DNA from: Nocardia sp. XZ_19_385
GTDB lineage: Bacteria > Actinomycetota > Actinomycetes > Mycobacteriales > Mycobacteriaceae
DNA length: 64,000 nt
Assembly (NCBI RefSeq): GCF_015355755.1
Contig: NZ_JACVEE010000001.1
Coordinates: 2,108,001 to 2,172,000, forward strand
Reading direction: 5' to 3'
A program made the position numbers and the translations under genes. Below are positions 9,382-18,129 of the stretch, piece by piece; position 1 is the first letter of the stretch; the number at the start of each line of letters is the position of its first letter. The notes under the pieces were generated by a model. That model was not told where the DNA came from. It ran no database searches and saw only the letters and a list, made by a program, of their open reading frames with translations.

Positions 9382-10355
9382 GCCAGCCCCAGATCCTTCA
9401 GCACGGCGCCGCACTGGTCGGTCTGCTGCTGGATGAAGGTGCCGAACTCCGCGCCGGACAGGAACGCCTCGCCCCAGCCGTTGGTGCGGACCGCTTCCTT
9501 CCATTCCGCGGACTCGTGCATCTTGGTGTACGCGTCGATCAGGGCCTTGCGCTGTTCGTCGCTGATGCCGGGCGGTGCGACCACGCCACGCCAGTTGGTG
9601 AATTCCACATTGATACCGGCCTCTTTCAAGGTCGGCGCGGTCACGCCGTCGATGCGCTTGGGTCCGGTCACCGCGAGTACGCGCAGTTCACCGGCCTGGA
9701 TCTGGTCCAGGTATTCACCGACACCCGAAACGCCGAACGCGATCTTGTTGCCGAGCACCGAGGCCAGCAGCTCGCCGCCGCCGTCGAAGGGGACGTAGTT
9801 GACCGCCTTCGGTTCGATGCCGATGGCCTTGGCCACCAGCATCGGGGCCAGGTGATCCGGACCGCCGGGCGAGGAACCGCCGCCGACCGGGACCGCGCCC
9901 GGGTTCGCCTTCCAGTCCGCGACCAACTGGTCGATGGAGGTGTACTTGGAGTTCTTGGAGACGACGATGATGTCGGGCTCGTCGATGAGCCGGGCGATCG
10001 GCGTGGTGTCGGTCAGCTTGGACGGCGACTTGTTCGTGTAGACGCTGCCCACGACGCCCAGGCCCATCTGCATGACCAGTTTGCCGTTGCCCTTCTCCCC
10101 GACCAGCCGGCCCAGGCCCACCGTGCCGCCGGCGCCGGGCAGGTTGAAGACCTCCACCGAGCGGGCGACGCCGGCGTCCTCCATGACCTTCGCCGAAGTA
10201 CGGGCGGTGATGTCGTAGCCGCCGCCGGGCGAGTTCGGGACCATGATCCGGACGCCGGACAACTTGTCGGCCGAGCCGCTCGCGCCATTGCAGGCGGTCA
10301 GGGCGACGGCCGCGAAGACACCGACGAACGCGGTCAGCAACTTCCGAGTTTTCAC
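9378..10355 (-). CDS. tctC: Tripartite tricarboxylate transporter substrate-binding lipoprotein TctC
   Basis: A 325-residue extracytoplasmic binding protein. It begins with a lipoprotein signal ending in the lipobox LTAC (Cys22). It then shows the Bug/TctC pattern MVPNSPGGGYDITAR near residues 38-52, which contacts the carboxylate ligand, and GGSSPGGPDH further on. It captures a tri- or dicarboxylate outside the membrane and hands it to TctAB. It is the first gene of the operon and faces a histidine kinase across a 174-base region holding a palindrome. The exact substrate (citrate, tricarballylate or an aromatic acid) cannot be read. Confidence 0.95.
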   Translation of the reverse strand: MKTRKLLTAFVGVFAAVALTACNGASGSADKLSGVRIMVPNSPGGGYDITARTSAKVMEDAGVARSVEVFNLPGAGGTVGLGRLVGEKGNGKLVMQMGLGVVGSVYTNKSPSKLTDTTPIARLIDEPDIIVVSKNSKYTSIDQLVADWKANPGAVPVGGGSSPGGPDHLAPMLVAKAIGIEPKAVNYVPFDGGGELLASVLGNKIAFGVSGVGEYLDQIQAGELRVLAVTGPKRIDGVTAPTLKEAGINVEFTNWRGVVAPPGISDEQRKALIDAYTKMHESAEWKEAVRTNGWGEAFLSGAEFGTFIQQQTDQCGAVLKDLGLA

Positions 10356-10429
10356 TGGAGATCCTCATCTCTCATCGTTGAGCTGGGAGGAATTGTGAGC
10401 TGGCGCACGTGGTCCTGTCTGCTTTGCGT

Positions 10430-10447
10430 CCACAACGTTTGTTGTGG
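10430..10447. promoter_or_regulatory. Palindrome in the tctC / histidine kinase divergent region
   Basis: CCACAAC-GTTT-GTTGTGG is a perfect 7-base inverted repeat. It lies 75 bases upstream of tctC and 82 bases upstream of the kinase start. Its place makes it a candidate binding site for the CitB-like response regulator encoded at 12086-12757. No direct evidence of binding is available. Confidence 0.45.
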
Positions 10448-10529
10448 TCATAGTGTTCACGCCGAACATGACCCATTTCAGCGGGGTAGCGGCGACACTG
10501 GCTGCGGGCAAGTTTCACAGGAGGTAGGC

Positions 10530-12089
10530 GTGGGCAAGAAGGGCTCACTGGCACGGCAATTGCTTGCCCTGCAGTTGCTGATCGTGCTGGTGCTGCTCGC
10601 CGCGGTCGCCGCGGTGGTGGTCGCGCAAGTGAGCGAGACGTTCCGCAACACCGAGTCACGGCGCATGCTCGGCATCGCCGAGGACGTCGCCGCCAACCCG
10701 AGCTTGCGGGTGTTGCTGGCCGATCCGAAACAACATTTGCTGCTGGCCCCGTTCGCGACAGCCGCACAGGTCGCCTCCGGTGCGGACGAGGTCGTCATCG
10801 CCCGGGCCGACGGCAAAGTGCTCACCTCCCAGGACCCTTCGGAGATCAACAAACCGCTGCGGCTGGCCGACTCCACGGTCGGCGAGGGCCGGGCCTGGGT
10901 CGGCGAGATCGACGACGCGGTGGTCGCGCACGTGCCGGTGATCGGGCAGGGCGATCATCAGGTCGTCGGCTATGTCGCGGCGAAGAAGGAACAGCCCGCG
11001 ATCTGGCAGATCCTCACCGAATCCTTCCCCGGGCTGCTCAGCCTGCTCGGGATCGCCACCGCGGTCGGCGTCGCCGGATCGCTGTCGCTGTCCTGGTGGG
11101 TGAAGCGGCAGACGTTCGGGTTGGAACCGGCCGAGATCGCGGGACTCGTCGAACATCGCGAGGCGATGTTGCACGGCGTCCACGAAGGTGTGGTCGGCTT
11201 GGACCAGCAGCATCGGGTCACCCTGGTCAATGATCAAGCCAAAGATCTACTGACACTGGGCGATGTGGTCGGGCACAGCGTCTACGAGCTCGGACTGAAC
11301 GAACGTCTGCTCGACGTGTTCACCGGGAAAGCCGAGGGCACCAACCTGATCGGGCTGCGCCGCGGCAAAGTGCTGGTGATGAACCGGACTCTGATCCAGT
11401 GGGATCAGCGCACGCTGGGAGCGGTGGTGACGCTGCGGGACCGGACCGAGCTGGTGCGGTTGCAGGATCAGCTCACCGAAAACCGCAATACCGCGGACAC
11501 TTTGCGCGCCCAGACGCACGAGTTCAGCAACCGGCTGCACACAATTGCCGGGCTGATCGAACTCGGGGAGTACGACGAGGTTTCCCGCTACATCACGCGA
11601 GTCAGTGCCAATCGTGATCAGTGGCAAGCCGAAGTGACCGCGCGGATCGCCGATCCCGCGGTAGCGGCGCTGCTCATCGCGAAGTCGAGTCTGGCCGCCG
11701 AACAGGGTGTGGGGCTACGGCTTTCGGCTACCAGCTCGTTGTCCGAGGTGGATGCCGGGCTGTCCGGCGACATCGTCACCGTGGTCGGGAATCTGGTCGA
11801 CAACGCCCTCGACGCGCTGTCCGGTCCCGGCTGGATCGAAGTCGACCTGCGGGTGCTGGATCGCGCCGTGCACGTGGTGGTCCGGGACTCCGGCCCCGGC
11901 GTCGCCCCCGAACTCGCGCGCGAGGTCTTCCGCCACGGCTTCACCACCAAGGCCGCCGCGGGCGGTCAGCGCGGACTCGGCCTGGCCATCACCCGGCAGG
12001 CCTGCGTCCGGCGTGGCGGCACCGTTTCGGTGCACAACGCCGACGGCGCGGTCTTCACCGCGACCCTGCCCATGGAGGTCACCGCATGA
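10530..12089 (+). CDS. CitA/DcuS-type sensor histidine kinase
   Basis: A 519-residue membrane kinase. Helix 1 (about residues 9-33) and helix 2 (about 166-190) flank an extracytoplasmic PAS-like sensor. A cytoplasmic PAS domain follows, then a phosphoacceptor region with THEFSNRLHTI (His330) and an ATPase domain with NLVDNALDAL (Asn421) and GRGLGLAI-type lids seen as QRGLGLAIT. This domain set is that of the CitA/DcuS/DctS carboxylate sensors. The GTG at 10530 was chosen because AGGAGGT precedes it; the reading frame stays open far upstream without domain content. It overlaps the response-regulator gene by ATGA and probably senses the TctC substrate. Confidence 0.93.
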   Translation: MGKKGSLARQLLALQLLIVLVLLAAVAAVVVAQVSETFRNTESRRMLGIAEDVAANPSLRVLLADPKQHLLLAPFATAAQVASGADEVVIARADGKVLTSQDPSEINKPLRLADSTVGEGRAWVGEIDDAVVAHVPVIGQGDHQVVGYVAAKKEQPAIWQILTESFPGLLSLLGIATAVGVAGSLSLSWWVKRQTFGLEPAEIAGLVEHREAMLHGVHEGVVGLDQQHRVTLVNDQAKDLLTLGDVVGHSVYELGLNERLLDVFTGKAEGTNLIGLRRGKVLVMNRTLIQWDQRTLGAVVTLRDRTELVRLQDQLTENRNTADTLRAQTHEFSNRLHTIAGLIELGEYDEVSRYITRVSANRDQWQAEVTARIADPAVAALLIAKSSLAAEQGVGLRLSATSSLSEVDAGLSGDIVTVVGNLVDNALDALSGPGWIEVDLRVLDRAVHVVVRDSGPGVAPELAREVFRHGFTTKAAAGGQRGLGLAITRQACVRRGGTVSVHNADGAVFTATLPMEVTA

Positions 12090-12757
12090 TCCGCGTCCTG
12101 GTCGTCGACGATGACTTCATGGTCGCCAAGGTGCACAGCGGATACGTCAGCAAAACAGCGGGTTTCACCGTCGCCGGCGTCGCCCGCACCGGCGCCGAAG
12201 CCCTCCGCCTGATCGGCGACCTGCAACCCGATCTGGTCCTGCTCGACATCTACCTCCCGGACCTGGACGGCCTCACCGTCCTGCGCGGCATCCGCGAAAC
12301 CGCCGAGGCCACCGACGTGATCGTCATCAGCGCCGCCGATGACGTCAACACCATCCGCACCGCGATGCGCGGCGGCGTCCTGCACTACCTCATCAAACCC
12401 TTCACCTACGGCGCCCTCTACGACCAGCTCCAGCACTTCGCCGCCCTGCACACCAAGCTCGGCGAAATCTCCCACGCCGCCCAATCCGACGTCGACCAAG
12501 TCTTCGCCGGCCGCCCCCGAAGCGCCCTAACCCTCCCCAAAGGCCTCACTGCCCAAACCGCCCACCTTGTCGAAACCGTCCTGCGCACAACCGATTCCGA
12601 CCTCTCCGCCCAGGAATGCGCCGACGCCACTGCACTCTCCCGCGTCAGCGCGCGACGGTACCTGGAGCATTTCGCCGAAACCGGCAGCGCGGAAGTGCGG
12701 TTGCGCTACGGCGGAACCGGGCGGCCGGAGCGGCGCTACCGCTGGGTTGGCGCTTGA
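12086..12757 (+). CDS. CitB/DcuR-type response regulator
   Basis: A 223-residue regulator. The receiver domain has the acidic cluster VVDDD (residues 6-10), phosphoacceptor Asp54 in LLDIYLPD, and Lys104 in YLIKPF. The C-terminal region (about 155-223) contains a winged or helix-turn-helix segment, LSAQECADATALSRVSARRYLEH, typical of CitB/DcuR. It is cotranscribed with the kinase (4-base overlap) and is expected to activate tctCBA when its carboxylate is outside the cell. The operator may be the palindrome at 10430-10447. Confidence 0.93.
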   Translation: MIRVLVVDDDFMVAKVHSGYVSKTAGFTVAGVARTGAEALRLIGDLQPDLVLLDIYLPDLDGLTVLRGIRETAEATDVIVISAADDVNTIRTAMRGGVLHYLIKPFTYGALYDQLQHFAALHTKLGEISHAAQSDVDQVFAGRPRSALTLPKGLTAQTAHLVETVLRTTDSDLSAQECADATALSRVSARRYLEHFAETGSAEVRLRYGGTGRPERRYRWVGA

Positions 12758-12766
12758 TAACGGAGA

Positions 12767-13744
12767 TCAGTCGAACAGCTCGGAGGCGGAAGACACCGTG
12801 AGGGCGCGGCTCAGCCAGTAGGACAACTGGCTCAAATCCGAGCAGGTCAGCACTCGCTCGCGGGTCGCCTCGTCGACTTCGATGCCTCGGTCCTCCAAGA
12901 CCTCCACCACCGCTGAGGCCTTACCTTCAGCTCGCCCGATGCCCTGGTGGCGCAGAGCGAAGTCGCTTTCCCATTTGTAGGTTTCAGCAGAGAGCGCCAT
13001 GATCTCCTCCAGCTCCAAGCGCGCTGCCTCCGGCAGACGCTTTCGGACATAGTCATAGTAGATGAATCCGCGTTCTTCGCCGAAGGCCCCGATGGCCTCC
13101 GGAACCATCTCGAGTACTCGCCGCCGGTGCGTGTCGTCCACATGTCCCGGCACCGCCAGGAGGACCAATTCAGGCCATCGACGTGCAGATTCAGGGTCTG
13201 TGACCGGGGGTAATTTGCCCGGCCAGTACGTCACTGGGGTGAAGACGAATCCCGGGTGGCCGGTGTCGACGGATCTGCCGACCTTCGCCGCTGTCTCCTG
13301 GTCCGGGCAATAGGCCAGCAGCACTGCGGGGCAGTGGAATCGTTTGCGCAGATTGGTGACGTACTCGGGCCAGCTCTCCGCGATCCGCTCGCGATCGTCG
13401 CGGGTGCAGGTGTTCTGGACTTCGTGGATGACCGCGTACTTCGGTCGTTCCGCATGCTCTCCGACCAGCGATACATCCAGGTGCAACTCCATCGGCCCCA
13501 GCAACGTCACCGTCTCCGGGCCCAACCGCCAGCACAGCTCATCCGGCACGGGTAGGCCGAGCAGGTCGCGGGCCAGTTTCGGGCCCAGCTCGGGTCTTTC
13601 GCGGAACAGCTCCAGCGGCATCTCGTGATTGTTGGAGGGCACGACGCGAACGCTAGACCCGCCGACCGACAATTCGACCAGCTCACAGGCCATTTTTGAA
13701 GACAGTTCCGCGCCGGCCCGGCGCGGCGTTTGGTGACTGTTCAC
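12767..13744 (-). CDS. Rpn-like / PD-(D/E)XK-type nuclease-family protein of unknown role
   Basis: A 325-residue protein of a type that is frequent in Streptomyces and Nocardia. Recognisable features are HEMPLELFRERPELGPKLARD (about 40-60), an HEVQN segment where nuclease relatives have the E-x-Q/K active-site pair, then an SWPEYVTNLR helix, CPAVLLAYCPD, and a C-terminal GRAEGKASAVVEVLEDRG region ending in LSRAL. Relatives are annotated as Rpn-like recombination nucleases or as DUF proteins. Nuclease activity is not shown here. The start is uncertain: GTG at 13744 or ATG at 13693, neither with a clear ribosome site. It may be a domesticated mobile-element protein. Confidence 0.65.
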   Translation of the reverse strand: MNSHQTPRRAGAELSSKMACELVELSVGGSSVRVVPSNNHEMPLELFRERPELGPKLARDLLGLPVPDELCWRLGPETVTLLGPMELHLDVSLVGEHAERPKYAVIHEVQNTCTRDDRERIAESWPEYVTNLRKRFHCPAVLLAYCPDQETAAKVGRSVDTGHPGFVFTPVTYWPGKLPPVTDPESARRWPELVLLAVPGHVDDTHRRRVLEMVPEAIGAFGEERGFIYYDYVRKRLPEAARLELEEIMALSAETYKWESDFALRHQGIGRAEGKASAVVEVLEDRGIEVDEATRERVLTCSDLSQLSYWLSRALTVSSASELFD

Positions 13745-13832
13745 GTCGGTGCTTTTATGGGCCGCAACACCTGATGGATGGACTGGCGGCCGAATTCGCG
13801 GAGCACTGTGCGAGCGAAAGGAGCTGTGCCGG

Positions 13833-14738
13833 ATGGCGGTATGGGAGCTACGTCGGTGGGCAAGACTTGGTGCGGCGGTAGCCGTGGCGGGAGTTCTTGT
13901 CGCCGGACCCGCGCACGCGGAGGTGACAGACGACTGGGCCGCCGCACCGCCGGGCGCGAACGATTGGGGGTGCGTGCCGACGGCAGAGCATCCGGAGCCG
14001 GTGCTGCTCGTGCACGGGACGTGGGGGAATCAGAGAGCCTGGGCGGGATTGGCACCGCAGTTGAAACAGGCTGGGGTGTGCGTTTTTTCGCTGAACTACG
14101 GGCAGAAGATGTTCAGCGTCAGGGGTTCTGAGCCAGGGGTGTACGGCACCGCCGATATTCGGTCGTCCGCCAAGGAGATCGCGGCGTTCGTGGGACGGGT
14201 GCGGAAGGCGACCGGCGCCAGACGGGTCGATGTCGTGGCGCACTCGCAGGGCGGGCCGCTGGTGCGGCAGTATCTGCGGTTCGAGGGTGGGGCGGAACTC
14301 GGTCCCGAGGTTCGGCGGCTGGTCACGCTTGCCGCCACCCATCACGGCACTACGGCGGACGGGCTGGGCCAGCTGCTGCCCAGCGGCAGCGCGTCGGCCA
14401 CGTCGGACACGGTGATCGCGAAGATGCTGGGAACCGCTGCCGCACAGCAGTTGGCGGGTAGCGAGTTCCTGCGCCGACTTAACGCGGCGGGCGATACCGA
14501 GCCCGGGATCGAATACACCGCCATCGCCACCCGGATGGATCATGTCGTCACGCCACCGGAGGCCACGTTTCTACAAGCCGGGCCTGGGGCCACAGTCGAC
14601 AACGTGTGGGTCCAAGATGTCTGTCCCACAGACACTTTCCACCACGGGATCCTGCCCGACTCCCCTGCGGTCTCCTATCTTGTGCACGAGGCGCTGGACC
14701 TGCCCTTCGCCGGAACCCCTTGCCCGAGTATCAGTTAG
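13833..14738 (+). CDS. Secreted lipase/esterase (alpha/beta hydrolase, class 2 lipase type)
   Basis: A 301-residue exported hydrolase. A signal peptide (about residues 1-29, ending AHA) precedes the mature domain. The oxyanion segment LLVHGTWGN sits near 58-66, the nucleophile Ser138 lies in AHSQGG, and the catalytic His is probably that of DTFHHGILPD near the C-terminus. This arrangement is that of bacterial triacylglycerol lipases/EstB proteins. I chose the ATG at 13833 because GAAAGGAG lies just upstream; longer starts lack a signal peptide. Its stop overlaps the stop of the convergent neighbour by three bases. Confidence 0.9.
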   Translation: MAVWELRRWARLGAAVAVAGVLVAGPAHAEVTDDWAAAPPGANDWGCVPTAEHPEPVLLVHGTWGNQRAWAGLAPQLKQAGVCVFSLNYGQKMFSVRGSEPGVYGTADIRSSAKEIAAFVGRVRKATGARRVDVVAHSQGGPLVRQYLRFEGGAELGPEVRRLVTLAATHHGTTADGLGQLLPSGSASATSDTVIAKMLGTAAAQQLAGSEFLRRLNAAGDTEPGIEYTAIATRMDHVVTPPEATFLQAGPGATVDNVWVQDVCPTDTFHHGILPDSPAVSYLVHEALDLPFAGTPCPSIS

Positions 14739-16213
14739 GGATTCATCGTCAGCGCGCCACCGATCATGCCGAAGCCGGTGCGGCTCACCGCCCCGTCGAC
14801 GCCGAACTCGACCCGTACCTCGTACAGCCCGAAATGCCCCATCAGCAGTTGCGGCTCACCGACATAGATCGTGGGAATGCCGTACCGGCGGAAATATCCG
14901 ACCACCAGCTCCCGCATAGTGCGATAACGATTCTCCGGATCGGTAAGAGGGTGCAGGAGATTCGCGGCGGCGTCGAATACAGCACAAGCCAGATCCGGAT
15001 CCGTGCCGGGCGCGGTGATGCGCTCATCGGTCAGCGCGAGGATGCGGTAACCCGCACCATCCGGGACGAAAGCCCAGCCCACCGCGCCACCCAGTTGGAC
15101 CGCGGCCGCGGACAGCACATCGATGGCGTTCTCCCCGTGCGGTGCGATGCGCGTCAGGTCCACTGCGGCCGCTGCGAGGTGGTCCGCACCGTGCTCGCGC
15201 GCGAGATGCCGCACGGCCTGGCTTCCCGCCCAATCATTTTCGGCCCAGTCCCAGCGCTGGGCAGCACGGTCGTACCGCCCGATTTCCGCCGCGGCTATCG
15301 ACAGCTCGGGAAGTTCGGCGACGCCGAACCGTCCCTGCGCGGGATCCCAGATGGACGTCGGGCGCTCCAGCTCGCGCAACCCCTCCGCGAAATCGAGCAG
15401 CCCGCCCTTCAGCCCCATCGTGATCGCGACCGCAGGCGCGAGTTCGGCGAGCAGACCGTCGGGGACGAACGGAGCCACCCGTTGAGCCTGCTGCCGCACC
15501 GCCGCCTCGGGCGCATACGACGCACCTTCCGGATCGACCATCGACGCCTCGATGATGTTGTCCCGCAGATCGATTCGGGCGATCAACCGATGACCGCCAG
15601 GCAGCATCAGTTCCATCCCGTCGGGAGTCGGCCGGGTGGTCAGCCCGTGCCAGCGCGCGTACCCGGTGAGCACATCACGGGTGCCATCGCCCGGTAGCAG
15701 CAACGCCGCGATCCGCAGATACTCACCGACCCGCGCTGGATCTGTTGCGGCACAGGTTATTTCCTCGTCGTCGGTGACGAGGTAGGCGTACGCACGACCA
15801 CCGTGGTTGAACTTCATCGACCCGCGCGCCCGCAACACGCCCAGCGCGATCAGCGATAGGTGATCGGCGGCGAGCTTCGGGTCCGGGAAGCCTCCGAAAT
15901 CCAACAGTCCTTCAGCGAACTCCAGAATCCCCTGCTGCACACCGATTTCCCGCAACCGATGCGCATGCTCGACGCCCGGCAGCCCCGCCAGATCGGGCTT
16001 GGCCCACGCCCACATGAACGTCAGGTCCTCGGCGAAGGTCCCCAATTCCCCGGACCGGCGCAGCGCCCGATCCCCGATCCACGCCGTGCCGGTCGCATGC
16101 TCCATCCGCATCCGCCCGCTCGGCACCTGCTCTTGAAAAGCCGAATACTGTTCGATCGCCCCGCCCAGATACCCCCGTGCAAAGGACAACAACGCATCAC
16201 TGAACGTGTCCAC
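14735..16213 (-). CDS. Tandem DUF6882-like protein
   Basis: A 492-residue cytoplasmic protein, without signal peptide, built from two copies of the same unit. Copy 1 shows DLTFMWAWAKPDL followed by FGGFPDPKLAADHLSLIALG and an AYAYLVTDD strand. Copy 2, from about residue 250, shows AQRWDWAENDW, DHLAAAAVDLTRI and GYRILALTDE in the same order. The pattern matches my recollection of the actinobacterial DUF6882 family, in which single-unit proteins are usual. Function is unknown. The GTG at 16211-16213 (MDTFSDALLSFARGYLGG) was chosen because the family begins this way; longer starts look like upstream noise. Confidence 0.7.
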   Translation of the reverse strand: MDTFSDALLSFARGYLGGAIEQYSAFQEQVPSGRMRMEHATGTAWIGDRALRRSGELGTFAEDLTFMWAWAKPDLAGLPGVEHAHRLREIGVQQGILEFAEGLLDFGGFPDPKLAADHLSLIALGVLRARGSMKFNHGGRAYAYLVTDDEEITCAATDPARVGEYLRIAALLLPGDGTRDVLTGYARWHGLTTRPTPDGMELMLPGGHRLIARIDLRDNIIEASMVDPEGASYAPEAAVRQQAQRVAPFVPDGLLAELAPAVAITMGLKGGLLDFAEGLRELERPTSIWDPAQGRFGVAELPELSIAAAEIGRYDRAAQRWDWAENDWAGSQAVRHLAREHGADHLAAAAVDLTRIAPHGENAIDVLSAAAVQLGGAVGWAFVPDGAGYRILALTDERITAPGTDPDLACAVFDAAANLLHPLTDPENRYRTMRELVVGYFRRYGIPTIYVGEPQLLMGHFGLYEVRVEFGVDGAVSRTGFGMIGGALTMNP

Positions 16214-16296
16214 GAGGCGGACCCTACCAGGACCGCCGGAACCGCTTGCGCCCCAAACTTTCCCGGCCCGAGCTGTGAGCAGCACAACAACTCTTG

Positions 16297-16316
16297 ATCT
16301 CGAGTTAAGTTGAGGT
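16297..16316. promoter_or_regulatory. SoxR/MerR-like box upstream of the NmrA-like gene
   Basis: ATCTCGAGTTAAGTTGAGGT reads on the other strand as ACCTCAACTTAACTCGAGAT. This resembles the SoxR box CCTCAAGTTAACTTGAGG, with a matched left arm and about 6 of 8 matches in the right arm. It lies 44 bases upstream of the oxidoreductase start. SoxR of Streptomyces is known to control NAD(P)-dependent oxidoreductase genes. No soxR gene lies in the window, and the match is imperfect. Confidence 0.35.
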
Positions 16317-16359
16317 CTTAGCGTTCTCCGCAGTTGTAATCGTGGACAGGAGAACGCTC

Positions 16360-17193
16360 ATGCTGCTCGTCACAGGTGCCACCGGCAATATCGGACGCCC
16401 CCTACTGCAGGAGTTGCACGCGTCCAACGCCGGCCCGCTGCGCGCTCTCACTCGCGACGCCGCCCGGACCACGTTCCCCGGCGGCGTCGAGGCAGCCAGC
16501 GCTGACCTGGCCGACAGCACCTCGTTGCGACGAGCGCTGGACGGAGTGCGCTCGATGTTGCTGGTATCCGGCCTCGGCCCGGATGCCGACATCATCGACA
16601 CCGCCCGCCGAGCCGGTGTCGAGCACGTGGTGCTGGTCTCCTCGATCACCGTCCAGACCCACCCCCACCTGCTCCCCGCAGCCGAAAAGTCCACTGTCGA
16701 AATGGAACTCAAGGCGAGCGGCATGGACTGGACCATCCTGCGCCCCACGCAGTTCGCGTCGAACACGCTGCTGTGGGCCGAGGCGATCCGGGAACACCGC
16801 CCGGTCCGCGTGCCCTACGCCGACACCGGGCTCCCCACCATCCACCCAGCCGACATCGCCGCAGTGGCGCGAGTCACCCTCACCGAGCCCGGCCATCGTG
16901 GCCGAACCTATGCTCTGACCGGCCCCGAACGCATCACGCCCCGCCAACAGGCGGCAGCCATCGCCACCGCCCTGCACCGGAACATCGAGTTCGCCGAAAT
17001 CAGCCCCGAAGCGGCCCGCGCGGACATGCTCCCCTTCTTCGGCCCGGCCTCGGTCGACGCCGTACTCGACGTAACCGGCGGCGACCTCAACGACGAGCTA
17101 CTGCAAGTCCGCGACACCGTCCCCCATCTCACCGGCACGCCCGCCCGCCCCTTCCACCTCTGGGCCCAAGAGAACGCGCCGGCCTTCCGGTGA
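16360..17193 (+). CDS. NmrA-like NAD(P)-binding oxidoreductase/epimerase
   Basis: A 277-residue Rossmann protein opening with LLVTGATGNIGRPLL (G-x-x-G-x-x-G), the dinucleotide-binding signature of the NmrA/atypical SDR group. The middle of the protein has VLVSSIT and DWTILRPTQF. The usual Y-x-x-x-K of classical SDRs is absent, as in NmrA-type proteins. These act as NAD(P)H-linked quinone or small-molecule reductases, or as redox sensors. AGGAG lies upstream of the ATG at 16360; the GTG at 16342 overlaps the ribosome site and is unlikely. A possible SoxR-like site lies upstream. Confidence 0.87.
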   Translation: MLLVTGATGNIGRPLLQELHASNAGPLRALTRDAARTTFPGGVEAASADLADSTSLRRALDGVRSMLLVSGLGPDADIIDTARRAGVEHVVLVSSITVQTHPHLLPAAEKSTVEMELKASGMDWTILRPTQFASNTLLWAEAIREHRPVRVPYADTGLPTIHPADIAAVARVTLTEPGHRGRTYALTGPERITPRQQAAAIATALHRNIEFAEISPEAARADMLPFFGPASVDAVLDVTGGDLNDELLQVRDTVPHLTGTPARPFHLWAQENAPAFR

Positions 17194-17197
17194 GTGG

Positions 17198-18100
17198 CTA
17201 CCGATTGGCGGGGGTCTCGAGGAACCGGGTGAGGAGGGGAAAGAGGAGGTCGGCTCGGTACATGATGTCGTAATGGGTTGTACCGGGCACGATTTCGAGT
17301 TGCGCGCCCGATTTCGACAGTCGGGCTACGAGATCGGTGGCGTGCTCTCGGGACAGGGCATCGGATTCGGCGGTCAGCAGTAGGGCCGGGGCCTGCACCT
17401 GGGCCAATTGCGGTGTCCAGTCATAGTTTTCGGTGAGTAGCTGCCTGGTCTTGGTGACCAGTGCGGTCCATCCGGCAGGGTCGGGCGCGACGCTGCTGTA
17501 GAGCTGGAAGATGGGGGTTTGGCGCATGGCCTCGGGGTCCATGGCCGCCATGCCGGCGCGGGTTTCGGGCAGCCACCCGTCGGAGCGGTACGGGGCCGAG
17601 ACGATGCCGAGCCGATTCACCAGGTCCGGCGTGCGGGCCGCCACCTGCAGGGCCACGCCGCCGCCCAGGGAATAGCCGAGTAGGTCGGCCTTTCCGAGGT
17701 TCAAGTGGGTAATGAGTGCGGAGATATCGTCAGCCAAGCCCGCATAGCTCAGTGGGCGGTCGCGATCGGGAGTGTGGCCGTGGGCCTGCAAATCCACCGC
17801 GATCACTTTGCGGGATTTGGCCAGCTCGGGAATGAGCGCGCCGAAAGTGGAACTGCCGTCGGTGAGTCCACCATGCAGCAGAATCAATGGCTGCCCGGTG
17901 CCGTGGATTTCGTAGTACTGCCGGGCGCCACCGATCTCTGCATAGAAACCCTTGCCGTCCGCGCTGGGCGTGTCGGCTTTCCGGGTTTCCGAGGAGGGAG
18001 TGTTACCGGCGGTTTCATTCGAGGATTCGCAAGCGGTGACAAGCAACGTGGAAAGCGCAAGCGCGGCAATGGATGCGAGCGCCTTGGTACGGATGTTCAT
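17198..18100 (-). CDS. Alpha/beta-hydrolase lipoprotein
   Basis: A 300-residue hydrolase with a lipoprotein signal ending in VTAC (Cys24), so it is probably anchored outside the membrane. After a Ser/Thr-rich linker, the hydrolase domain shows LILLHGG (oxyanion), the nucleophile elbow GYSLGG (Ser144), an acid in the LLTAESDAL region and a C-terminal histidine in PGTTHYDIMY. The substrate is unknown. It lies 29 bases after the 18130-18966 hydrolase and is probably cotranscribed with it. Membrane anchoring of such a lactonase- or esterase-like protein is uncommon but not unique. Confidence 0.85.
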   Translation of the reverse strand: MNIRTKALASIAALALSTLLVTACESSNETAGNTPSSETRKADTPSADGKGFYAEIGGARQYYEIHGTGQPLILLHGGLTDGSSTFGALIPELAKSRKVIAVDLQAHGHTPDRDRPLSYAGLADDISALITHLNLGKADLLGYSLGGGVALQVAARTPDLVNRLGIVSAPYRSDGWLPETRAGMAAMDPEAMRQTPIFQLYSSVAPDPAGWTALVTKTRQLLTENYDWTPQLAQVQAPALLLTAESDALSREHATDLVARLSKSGAQLEIVPGTTHYDIMYRADLLFPLLTRFLETPANR

Positions 18101-18129
18101 GGCTTCGTTTCTCTATTCCGAGTTATGAT

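Noticed and set aside
9516..10529. Long upstream extension of the histidine kinase frame
   Set aside because: It is antisense to tctC. The AGGAGGT and GTG at 10530 directly precede the first membrane helix.
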